Source of the DNA: Acidobacteria bacterium UBA2161
GTDB taxonomy: Bacteria; Acidobacteriota; Vicinamibacteria; Vicinamibacterales; UBA823
Reading direction: 5' to 3'
Assembly: GCA_002328835.1 (NCBI GenBank)
Contig: DCWN01000004.1
Span: 16,255-58,621, forward strand
DNA length: 42,367 bases
How positions within the stretch are numbered: position 1 is the stretch's first letter; each line of letters opens with the position of its first letter. The notes below the pieces were generated by a model, which was not told the origin of the DNA, did no database searches, and was given only the letters and a program-made list of their open reading frames with translations. The position numbers were made by a program, and so were the translations under genes. Below are positions 1-6,608 of this stretch, in pieces.

Positions 1-148
1 CGCGACGGCGACCGCCGCTGCGACGGCCAAGGCGAAGACGGCCGTGAGGGCGAAGCAGGCGGCGAAGGCGAAAGCGAAGACGGCCAAGGCCAAGACCAAG
101 ACCACCAAGACCAAGAAGGCCAAGGAAGCCGCCGCCGGATCGGCCTGA
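1..148 (+). CDS. C-terminal end of a histone H1-like Lys/Ala/Thr-rich protein (partial)
   Basis: An open frame enters from the left edge (first full codon at 2) and ends at TGA 146-148. All 48 visible codons encode a low-complexity tail made almost only of Ala, Lys and Thr with repeated AKAK/KTKK units, ending in Gly-Ser-Ala. Such tails resemble the histone H1/AlgP/HupB-type tails that bind DNA non-specifically through charge. Because only the tail is visible, the folded domain and true function are unknown. The gene is convergent with the leftward hemG, whose stop lies 9 bp away. A similar tail occurs on the gene at 2714-3439. I am confident of the reading frame, not of the function. Confidence 0.75.
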   Translation, partial: ATATAAATAKAKTAVRAKQAAKAKAKTAKAKTKTTKTKKAKEAAAGSA

Positions 149-157
149 CGCGACCCC

Positions 158-1573
158 TCACCCCTCTGATTCACCCGCGGCGGCTGCGCCCGGGGTCCGC
201 TCGACAGCCCGTCGAGCTGTGGCGCGCCCGTCACGCACGCAATCCGGAATCCCGACGCTACGGAAACTGCTTCCGGTCAGAAAGAGCCCCGGTGTCTCCT
301 CGAGCCGCCGTTCGATCGCGTCGAGTCGATCGAGGTGGCCGACCTCGTGCTGCGGGCTGCGGCCCATCCATCGATAGACGCGCGCGAGGCTGGGAGCGAC
401 GGCGATCCCTAGGATGCGGGCCAGGTCCGTGTGGGCGAGCTGCGTGAGCGCGGTGTCATCGGGGGTTCGATCGAGGACCTCGGGGTCGCGTGCACCTCCG
501 ATGAAGGCACGCAGCAGGACCTGGTCGGCTGGCGCTCTCCCGGGCCACTTCGACGAGACCCAGGTCGCTGCGATGATCGAGACATCGGGTTCGACCCGCG
601 GGACGACGAAACCGCTCCCGCGCAATGGGTGGGTCACCGCATCGCGCGGATACGTGAGGGCGACGGTCGCCGTCGAAGCGTGCGGGATCTCTCGGCACAG
701 GGCGGCCAGGCGTTCGTTCCGTGGGCCGAGCAGGCCGGCGGCCACGGGCGCCGGCGCGGCGAGGATCACGGCCGACGCGGAGCAGACGGAATCGGCTGTC
801 CGGACGATGAACGGGGCGTCGGCGCCCTGGTCGACGGTTTCGACTCGGGCGTTGCGAGAGACGCGCTCCGTGGGCAGCGTGGCGACGAGCGCCGCGGTCA
901 GTTCCGCGAGACCGCCGGGAAGCGAACGGAACATGCCGTCCGGCGGTGCGGGCGTTCGGCGACGCCGAAACGTCTGGATCAGGCTTCCGCCGGCCTGCTC
1001 GGCCTCGAGCAGGCGAGGAAACAGCGCACGCATCGAGAGGCGGTCGACGTCACCCGCGTGGATCGTCGCCAGCAGCGGCTCGGCGAGATAGTCGACAGCC
1101 TCGGGCCCGAACCGGCGTCGGAAGAACGCCCCGATCGACTCGTCGCCCGATGGGGGCAACCGGCAGGGCGGCAGCGCGAGATCGAGGCCGAATCGGAGCT
1201 TGGCCCAGGCCGAGAAGAGGCCGGTCCGGGCGAAGGGCGCGAGGCGTGTGGGGATCCCGAGCACGGACGCCTCGGGGAGCGGATGTAGCCGGCCCTGCTT
1301 GAGGATGTAGGCGGTCCTGGGCTCCAGCGTGGGCTGGAGGCGGTCGCCCAGGCCGAGTTCCCGGCAGAGTTCGATGGCCGCCGGTTTCTGCGCCAGCAGC
1401 GCGTCCGGTCCGCCGTCGATCGTGAAGCCGTCGAGCGACTCGGTGAGGATGACGCCGCCGAGGTGGTCGGTGGCCTCGAAGAGCCGAAACGCGACGCCCA
1501 GGCGATGCAGTTCGTAGGCCGCCGAAAGGCCGGCGATGCCACCGCCGACGACGCAGACGTCGACGCGCTCCAC
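158..1573 (-). CDS. hemG: Protoporphyrinogen (or coproporphyrinogen III) oxidase, FAD-dependent HemG/HemY family
   Basis: A 471-residue flavoprotein that oxidises protoporphyrinogen IX to protoporphyrin IX, or coproporphyrinogen III to coproporphyrin III, late in heme synthesis. The N-terminus has the dinucleotide-binding motif VVGGGIAGLSAAYEL (about residues 8-22), followed by GGVILTE and DGGPDALLAQKP typical of the HemY-type amine-oxidase fold. The C-terminus has LTGSSFRSVGIPDCVRDG, the second FAD-contact motif. Length fits the family. I chose the GTG at 1573 because an AGGAG overlapping the hemE stop lies 8 nt upstream and because VERVDVCVVGGG is the usual family start. The frame stays open upstream but there runs antisense-like inside hemE. 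Translation is probably coupled to hemE (stop to start gap 4 nt). No hemH lies between or beside them in this window. Confidence 0.92.
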   Translation of the reverse strand: MERVDVCVVGGGIAGLSAAYELHRLGVAFRLFEATDHLGGVILTESLDGFTIDGGPDALLAQKPAAIELCRELGLGDRLQPTLEPRTAYILKQGRLHPLPEASVLGIPTRLAPFARTGLFSAWAKLRFGLDLALPPCRLPPSGDESIGAFFRRRFGPEAVDYLAEPLLATIHAGDVDRLSMRALFPRLLEAEQAGGSLIQTFRRRRTPAPPDGMFRSLPGGLAELTAALVATLPTERVSRNARVETVDQGADAPFIVRTADSVCSASAVILAAPAPVAAGLLGPRNERLAALCREIPHASTATVALTYPRDAVTHPLRGSGFVVPRVEPDVSIIAATWVSSKWPGRAPADQVLLRAFIGGARDPEVLDRTPDDTALTQLAHTDLARILGIAVAPSLARVYRWMGRSPQHEVGHLDRLDAIERRLEETPGLFLTGSSFRSVGIPDCVRDGRATARRAVERTPGAAAAGESEG

Positions 1574-1577
1574 CGCT

Positions 1578-2621
1578 TCAGCTCCTGGTGACCGGACGGC
1601 GCGTCCGCTGGTGAACGTAGCGGGCCAACGCCTGCACATGCTCGACGGGCGTGCTTGGCAGGATGCCGTGCCCGAGGTTGAAGATGTGCCCGGGCCGGTC
1701 GGCCGCGCGCGCGAGGACATCGTCGGTGCCGGTGACCAACCGCTCGATCGGTCCCAGCAGTAGTGTCGGATCGAGGTTGCCCTGCACGGCGCGGTCGCTG
1801 CCAATGGTCTCCCACGCTTCGTCGATCGGGATCCGCCAGTCGACGCCGATGACGTCGCCTCCGGCGTCGCGCATCTCCGCCAGGAGATGAGTCGTCCCGG
1901 TGCCGAAGTGGATGACGGGGACGCAGAGTGTCTGCGCCGTCTGCAGGATCCGTTGAGAGTGGGGGAGCAGGAACTCGCGGTAGTCGCTCGCGGTGAGCGC
2001 ACCGACCCAGGAATCGAAGAGCTGCACCGCCTGCACGCCGGCTTCCACCTGAGCGGTCAGATAGTCGGAGACGATGGCGGCCAGCGTCCCGCACAGTTTG
2101 TGCCACAGCGCGGGCTCGCCGTACATCAACGCCTTCGTATGGGCGTACTGCTTCGACGCGCCGCCCTCGATGGCGTAGGAGGCCAGGGTGAACGGCGCGC
2201 CCGCGAAGCCGATCAGCGGGACGCGCCCGTCGAGCTGGTGACGCAGCAGGCCGATCGTGTCGAGGACGTGCGCGAGCGACTCGCGGGGATCGAAACGGCG
2301 CAGCCGGGCGATGTCGTCGGCCGACCGGATCGGGCGCTCGACGACTGGGCCGTCGCCCTTGACGAAATCGAACGGGAGTCCCATCGGCTCGAGCGGCAGC
2401 AGCAGATCCGAGAACAGGATGGCCGCGTCGACGTCGAGCTTGTCGACCGGCTGGAGCGTGACGCGGACAGCGAGGTCTGGGTGGCGGCAGATGTCGAGCA
2501 GCGAGTGCCTCTTCCGCAGTGCGCGGTACTCGCTCATGTAGCGGCCGGCCTGGCGCATGAACCAGACGGGCGTGGCGTCGACGGCCTCGAGCCGACATGC
2601 GCGAAGGAAGCGATCGTTCAC
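1578..2621 (-). CDS. hemE: Uroporphyrinogen decarboxylase
   Basis: 347-residue cytosolic enzyme that removes four acetate carboxyls of uroporphyrinogen III to give coproporphyrinogen III. Family hallmarks are plain: PVWFMRQAGRYMSEYR near residue 18 (substrate-binding Arg and the UroD signature), FSDLLLPLEPMG, GFAGAPFTLASYAIEGG around residue 140, and HIFNLGHGI near 310. Length equals the family norm. The start is GTG (2621-2619) giving MNDRFLRA. There is no Shine-Dalgarno; instead TACGAT (minus strand) ends 6 nt before the GTG, so the mRNA may be leaderless. First gene of a two-gene heme operon with hemG. Functional assignment is secure; the leaderless start is inference. Confidence 0.95.
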   Translation of the reverse strand: MNDRFLRACRLEAVDATPVWFMRQAGRYMSEYRALRKRHSLLDICRHPDLAVRVTLQPVDKLDVDAAILFSDLLLPLEPMGLPFDFVKGDGPVVERPIRSADDIARLRRFDPRESLAHVLDTIGLLRHQLDGRVPLIGFAGAPFTLASYAIEGGASKQYAHTKALMYGEPALWHKLCGTLAAIVSDYLTAQVEAGVQAVQLFDSWVGALTASDYREFLLPHSQRILQTAQTLCVPVIHFGTGTTHLLAEMRDAGGDVIGVDWRIPIDEAWETIGSDRAVQGNLDPTLLLGPIERLVTGTDDVLARAADRPGHIFNLGHGILPSTPVEHVQALARYVHQRTRRPVTRS

Positions 2622-2627
2622 GAACGC

Positions 2628-2633
2628 ATCGTA
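2628..2633 (-). promoter_or_regulatory. Possible -10 box of hemE, leaderless spacing
   Basis: On the minus strand TACGAT (4/6 to TATAAT) is followed by six nucleotides and then the hemE GTG. No convincing -35 and no Shine-Dalgarno were found. The spacing is the same as at 4256, 18671 and 38693. Confidence 0.35.
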
Positions 2634-2661
2634 CTACGGTGTGGTTCGAGGTCCCGATCCA

Positions 2662-2670
2662 TGCTAGCCT
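2662..2670 (+). promoter_or_regulatory. Possible extended -10 for the 2714 gene
   Basis: TGcTAGCCT, an extended -10 form, lies 43 nt before the GTG at 2714. No good -35 at the usual distance. It would give a leader of about 37 nt that contains the GGAGG at 2705-2709. Confidence 0.25.
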
Positions 2671-2713
2671 TTGAGGGTTTGGGCGGTCGCGCCGAGCGGC
2701 CGCCGGAGGCCGA

Positions 2714-3439
2714 GTGAGTCCGATTCTGGTCCGACCAGTCCGGGAGCAGTTCGAGCACGACCGCGTGATCCGTCTGCTGCTGGCGCGCTGGCGGCGCCGG
2801 TTCGAGGTCGGCGTCAACCTCGCGGGTGAGCCCGCGGCGCCGCTCCGCTTCGGGACGCGGCTGCTGTTCCCCGATCTCGTTCTGACGACCAACGACCGTG
2901 CGCGCAGGCTGCACGGCGTCATCGAGGTGGAGACGAACGTGTCGATCAACCACCTCGAGGCGATGGCGCAGTGGGTGCCGTTCGCCCGGGTCCGGGCGCC
3001 GTTTCATCTCTACGTCCCTCTGGGTGCCGTCGAGGGGACGCGCCGGTTGTGCGACGAGAAGAGGATCACGGTTGACGAGATCTGGAGCTATCACACGGTC
3101 GGGTCGCAGGTGCGATTCGCGCTGGCGCATCGCGCGCCCGCCCGGAAGGGTAAGGCGCGGAAGGCGTCGAAGGCAAAGCCGGCATTGAGGGCCAAGCACG
3201 CCAGGAAGAAGACCGCCGAGACGAGTGTGAAGAGCGGCCGTGCGGCCGCGAGTCGGAAGAAGACCGCGAAGCCGAAGACGAAGGCAAAGAAGGCTGCCGT
3301 GGCTCGCAAGACGAAGTCGAAGACGACGCGCGCGGCGGGGAGCCGCAAGACCGCCGGGCGCGCCAAAACACGTGCGACGACGACCTCGCGGCGGTCGACG
3401 GCCCGAAAGGCGCCGACCAAGCGGTCGTCTCGTCGCTAG
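2714..3439 (+). CDS. Conserved hypothetical, possible PD-(D/E)XK-like domain fused to a histone H1-like basic tail
   Basis: 241 residues. Residues 1-140 look like a folded alpha/beta domain with LLFPDLVL (about 56-63), then GVIEVET and NHLEAMAQWVPFARVRAPFHLYVP, and a further strand-helix ending SQVRFALAHR. The spacing of PD ... E-x-E after a strand is reminiscent of PD-(D/E)XK nuclease-like folds, but the usual Lys is Thr or Glu here, so catalysis is doubtful. Residues 141-241 are a Lys/Ala/Arg/Thr low-complexity tail (KAKKAAVARK, RKTAGRAKTR) like histone H1 C-termini and likely to bind nucleic acid. The GTG start has GGAGG at 2705-2709, 4 nt away. I recall similar uncharacterised acidobacterial proteins but cannot name a family. 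The nuclease idea is an inference from motif spacing only. Confidence 0.75.
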   Translation: MSPILVRPVREQFEHDRVIRLLLARWRRRFEVGVNLAGEPAAPLRFGTRLLFPDLVLTTNDRARRLHGVIEVETNVSINHLEAMAQWVPFARVRAPFHLYVPLGAVEGTRRLCDEKRITVDEIWSYHTVGSQVRFALAHRAPARKGKARKASKAKPALRAKHARKKTAETSVKSGRAAASRKKTAKPKTKAKKAAVARKTKSKTTRAAGSRKTAGRAKTRATTTSRRSTARKAPTKRSSRR

Positions 3440-3495
3440 CGCGTCCGTGTGATCGCGCCCGCGAGGGTGTGCCCGGATGCATGGGTTCCGCAGCA

Positions 3496-4188
3496 ATGCC
3501 GTTCCTTCGGTTTGCCCGCGATAGTCGCGGGTACGTCAGCACATTCCTGGTGCACACGGTGGGCAGCGGGCGGTCGAGTCGCTCGCAGCTGCTGTACTGG
3601 TTCCGGTCTCCGCCGAACGTGCAAGTCGGACGACCGGCGCTCGACGACGCGACGATCGCGTCGATCGAAGCGGCCTATCCGGAGATCGCCTTCGATTGGC
3701 CCGACCTGCTCAGTCAGCGGCCGCCGCCGGCCGAGGCCGAGCGCTGGGCGAACCGACGGCGGCGACCGAGCGTGCCGGCGTCGAAGGAGGCCGCGAGTCG
3801 CCGGGCCGCGCGTGCGGCGGCCGAGGCGGCGGTGAGGGAAGAAGCCAAGGCGGCTGAGCCGGCGGTGGCTGAGGCCGAGCCGGCCGTGAGGGCGCAGCCG
3901 GATGGGACTACCGCGTCCGACGAGGGAGCCGCGATGGCGGACGCGCCGAGTGCGGACACGAAGGTATCACCGGAGCCAAGGAAGCGCCGTCGGCGCTCGC
4001 GTCGAGGTGGCGCGCGGCGGACGCGCAGGCGGCGGCTGGGCGCCGGACAGACCGGTGCCGACGGTTCCACGCAGCCGGTCGATGGCGGCGGGACAGTCGA
4101 TGCACCGCAGGGGCAAGCGGAGGGGGCGGGGGACTCCGATCCGGTGCCGAGCGGAACGGCCCCACCGCAGACCGACCCTGAAGGCTAG
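3496..4188 (+). CDS. Conserved hypothetical with basic/acidic low-complexity C-terminus
   Basis: About 230 residues from the ATG at 3496; in-frame starts also exist at 3469 (GTG) and 3481 (ATG), and none has a clear Shine-Dalgarno. Residues 1-85 form a compact conserved-looking segment (MPFLRFARDSRGY, LLYWFRSPPNVQVGR, AFDWPDLL) that I associate with acidobacterial hypotheticals. From about residue 90 the protein becomes Ala/Glu/Arg-rich, passes through an arginine stretch (RKRRRRSRRGG ... RRTRRRR) reminiscent of RNase E-like or RNA-helicase tails, and ends in a Gly/Pro/Asp-rich tail. It may bind RNA or DNA through the Arg stretch. No function is known to me. It follows the H1-tailed gene by 56 bp and may be co-transcribed. 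Confidence 0.65.
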   Translation: MPFLRFARDSRGYVSTFLVHTVGSGRSSRSQLLYWFRSPPNVQVGRPALDDATIASIEAAYPEIAFDWPDLLSQRPPPAEAERWANRRRRPSVPASKEAASRRAARAAAEAAVREEAKAAEPAVAEAEPAVRAQPDGTTASDEGAAMADAPSADTKVSPEPRKRRRRSRRGGARRTRRRRLGAGQTGADGSTQPVDGGGTVDAPQGQAEGAGDSDPVPSGTAPPQTDPEG

Positions 4189-4240
4189 GCGTCTAAACGA
4201 GATGAGCTCGCTGGGTCATCGGCCGTCCAGCCCCGGCTCT

Positions 4241-4249
4241 TGCTATACT
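4241..4249 (+). promoter_or_regulatory. Extended -10 promoter of the VWFA gene (leaderless spacing)
   Basis: TGcTATACT, a full extended -10 motif (5/6 hexamer), ends at 4249. The ATG at 4256 follows after exactly six nucleotides, where transcription should begin. No Shine-Dalgarno fits in the intervening GAAGTG. Confidence 0.6.
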
Positions 4250-4255
4250 GAAGTG

Positions 4256-5578
4256 ATGAAATCAGGCAGATTTCGGCGGTTCGGCGGGCGCATCGGTCTC
4301 TTCGTGGCGACGCTCGTCGCCATGGCGGCACCCGCGCTCGCCCAGGGGCCGCCGACGCTGTTTCCGGACGAGGACCAGCCGACATTTCGCGCCGACGTCA
4401 CCCTCATCACCAACGACGTCATCGTTCGCGATGGCGAGGGCCAGTTCATCTCGGATCTGACGAAGGACGACTTCATCATCAACGAGGACGGCGTGCGTCA
4501 GGAGATCGCCTCGCTGGTCCTGATTCAGGGCGGTCGGGCATTCAATCTGCAGCTGCCGGCACCCGAACCGGTCGCGGAAGGAATCATCTTGCCCACGGCG
4601 AGGCCGCGCAGCGACACGGCCGGGCGCGTCTTCATGCTCTACGTCGACGACCTGCACATGGAGGCCGACGAGACGCCGCGGATCCGAGACCTGTTCAAGC
4701 GGATCTCGAGGAATTTGGTGCACGAAGGCGACCTGTTCGCCATTGTGTCGAGCGGTCCGTCGTCGATCGCTATTGATTTCACGTACGACCGCGATCTGCT
4801 CGATTCGGCGATCAGTCGGATCATGGGCAACGGGATGACGCCGACCGACATCATCCGCGGGCCGCAGGGGAGCCGGGGACCGAGCGAGCTGTTCTATCGG
4901 GCGAACGTCGCTGTCTCGACCGCGCTCGATCTCATCCGGGCGCTGTCCGGCGTGCAGCACCGCCGAAAGGCGATCGTCTACGTCAGCGCAGGCTACGACC
5001 TGAACCCGTTCGAGGAGTCGCGGTTCGCGGAGGCGAATACGTTTGGCGGCGGGCGGTTCCGGCTCGACCAGTACGAGGACGTCGAACGCCGGATTCGTAC
5101 GAACCCGTTCATGGAGCAATCGAACTACGCGTTCGCGGACCTCGACCTGTCGAATCAGTTGCACCGGTTGACGCGCGCGGCCAATAGGGCCAACGCGACG
5201 TTTTACACGATCGATCCGCGAGGTCTGATCGCGGGCGCCGACATGGGCGAGTTGGAGGGGCAACTCGACCCGTCACAGTGGTGGGACTACGTGACCAAGA
5301 CGCAGAACAGCCTGCGCACGCTCGCGGAGGCCACGGGCGGGTTCGCGACGGTGAATCGGAACAACTTCGACGAGGCGCTGCGGAGGATCGACGCCGAGAC
5401 CAGCGATTACTACGTCGTCGGGTACTATTCCAACAACTCCGACCCGACGCGGTGGCGGCGGCGTCTCGAGGTCGACGTGACCCGAGACGGTCTGGAGGTC
5501 TGGTCGCGGAGCGGCTACGAGCTGGCCGAACCCGACGAGCCAGGAGTGCCGTCGAACCCGCCTCCGCCGTCGCGCTGA
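4256..5578 (+). CDS. Secreted VWFA-related protein, acidobacterial type
   Basis: 440 residues. A signal peptide is clear: basic MKSGRFRRFGGR, hydrophobic core, and ALAQ cleavage near residue 29-30. Residues 40-95 match the N-terminal segment of the VWFA-related domain family found mostly in Acidobacteriota (VTLITNDVIVRDGEGQFISDLTKDDFII-like, with NEDGVRQEI). The von Willebrand A-like core begins at VFMLYVDDLHM (about 126-135); the metal-binding DxSxS is replaced by D-D-L-H, so the MIDAS is imperfect. The end has DYYVVGYYSNN and the closing GLEVWSRSGYEL typical of the family. Role unknown; an extracytoplasmic ligand- or protein-binding function is usually assumed. The last 64 bp overlap the 3' end of the convergent methyltransferase gene. 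Confidence 0.85.
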   Translation: MKSGRFRRFGGRIGLFVATLVAMAAPALAQGPPTLFPDEDQPTFRADVTLITNDVIVRDGEGQFISDLTKDDFIINEDGVRQEIASLVLIQGGRAFNLQLPAPEPVAEGIILPTARPRSDTAGRVFMLYVDDLHMEADETPRIRDLFKRISRNLVHEGDLFAIVSSGPSSIAIDFTYDRDLLDSAISRIMGNGMTPTDIIRGPQGSRGPSELFYRANVAVSTALDLIRALSGVQHRRKAIVYVSAGYDLNPFEESRFAEANTFGGGRFRLDQYEDVERRIRTNPFMEQSNYAFADLDLSNQLHRLTRAANRANATFYTIDPRGLIAGADMGELEGQLDPSQWWDYVTKTQNSLRTLAEATGGFATVNRNNFDEALRRIDAETSDYYVVGYYSNNSDPTRWRRRLEVDVTRDGLEVWSRSGYELAEPDEPGVPSNPPPPSR

Positions 5579-6459
5579 CTCCCGCTCCGTTTCCGAAGCG
5601 CCGCGCGCGTCCGCGCGACGGCCTCATCGAGATAATCCCGGTCCATCTCCACGCCCGTGCATCCGACGCCGAGCTGGGCGCATGCGACCGGCGTGGCGCC
5701 CAGCCCGACGAACGGGTCCATGACGCGGCGGACGCGGTCGAGTCCGTGCAGCCGGATGCACCACTCCGGCAGCTTCGGGGGAAAGGTCGCCGGATGCGGC
5801 CGTTCGCGGTCGCGGCTCTGAATCGTCTCGTAGGGGATGAACCAGGTATTGCCGCGGCAGCGGCGCCCGCCACCACCGGCCTGCCACCGTGCGATGTTCG
5901 AGGGATCCTGATACGGGACGCCGATGGCGCGGCGGTCGAGCGGCGTGCGGGCTTCTGGCGTGAGGTGGAAGACGAATTCCTGGCAGTCGTTCAGGAAGCG
6001 TTCGCTGTTGATCGGCTTGTAGTGGCCGACGGCGAGGTCGCGCTCGAGGCCGGCGGCGGCGCCGGCCGCGTCGCGGTCGATGGCGATCGACTTGACCCAG
6101 TGGATGACATTCTGCAATTCGAAATGGCGCCGGGCGGCCTGGACGATGTCGAGCGCGGTCCACGGACGGGTCGGCGTCGACCCAACGTTGAGAAAGAGGG
6201 ATCCACCCGGCGCCAGGACCCGCGCGGCCGCGGCGATCCATTCGTCGGTCCAGTCCAGGTAGCGCGCCGGAGGCAGGGTGTCGCGGTATGAGCGATAGCG
6301 GACGCCGAGGTTATACGGCGGGGACGTGACGATGACGTCTATCGAGCCGGCGGGCAGCTGGCCGAGGAGATCGAGCGCGTCACCGTGGTGGAACCGTAGC
6401 GCGCCGGCGGTCGATCGCAAGCTCGCATACGGCTTCGGCAAGCCGCGACGTCCGCCCAT
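5515..6459 (-). CDS. Solitary DNA methyltransferase, beta-type order, probably N4-cytosine
   Basis: 314 residues. Catalytic motif IV is TSPPY at residues 45-49; S/TPPY is typical of N4-cytosine enzymes, while N6-adenine enzymes usually have D/NPPY. The SAM-binding motif I, DPFVGLGAT (248-256), comes after motif IV, the beta-group arrangement, and GVEMDRDYL follows it. No restriction endonuclease or specificity subunit lies nearby, so it is an orphan methylase that may have an epigenetic role. The ATG at 6459 has no strong Shine-Dalgarno. Residues past about 290 are low-complexity Gly/Ser and are encoded opposite the end of the VWFA gene, so this tail is probably an overlap by-product. The exact target base and sequence cannot be read from the gene. 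Confidence 0.88.
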   Translation of the reverse strand: MGGRRGLPKPYASLRSTAGALRFHHGDALDLLGQLPAGSIDVIVTSPPYNLGVRYRSYRDTLPPARYLDWTDEWIAAAARVLAPGGSLFLNVGSTPTRPWTALDIVQAARRHFELQNVIHWVKSIAIDRDAAGAAAGLERDLAVGHYKPINSERFLNDCQEFVFHLTPEARTPLDRRAIGVPYQDPSNIARWQAGGGGRRCRGNTWFIPYETIQSRDRERPHPATFPPKLPEWCIRLHGLDRVRRVMDPFVGLGATPVACAQLGVGCTGVEMDRDYLDEAVARTRAALRKRSGSQRDGGGGFDGTPGSSGSASS

Positions 6460-6526
6460 GTGCGCGCCCAGCGTCCCAGCAGAACCCAGTGGGTGTCAAG
6501 TGTGGCGGGAGCCGCACCGATAGTCG

Positions 6527-6535
6527 TGTTACAAT
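6527..6535 (+). promoter_or_regulatory. Extended -10 promoter of the D,D-peptidase gene
   Basis: TGtTACAAT is an extended -10 with a 5/6 hexamer. No -35 at 17 nt. Expected start near 6542, giving a leader of about 67 nt before ATG 6609. Confidence 0.5.
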
Positions 6536-6608
6536 GCGCGCTGTTCGAGTCGCACATCAGCCACGATCGAGGTGCCCACGCTGTGCGTGTAGACTGTCGA
6601 CCGTCGTG

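Noticed and set aside
2641..2660. GGTTCGAGGTCCCGATCC, looked like a tRNA T-arm
   Set aside because: Neither the T-stem pairing nor an acceptor stem, D-arm or anticodon arm can be drawn around it.
979..2949. A 656-codon open frame on the minus strand over hemE and hemG
   Set aside because: It lies in another frame over two well-identified enzymes and is Arg/Ser/Pro-rich, as expected for a high-GC shadow frame.
6495..6500. TTGACA on the minus strand upstream of the methyltransferase
   Set aside because: A perfect -35 by sequence, but no -10-like hexamer at 16-18 nt, so I do not call a promoter.
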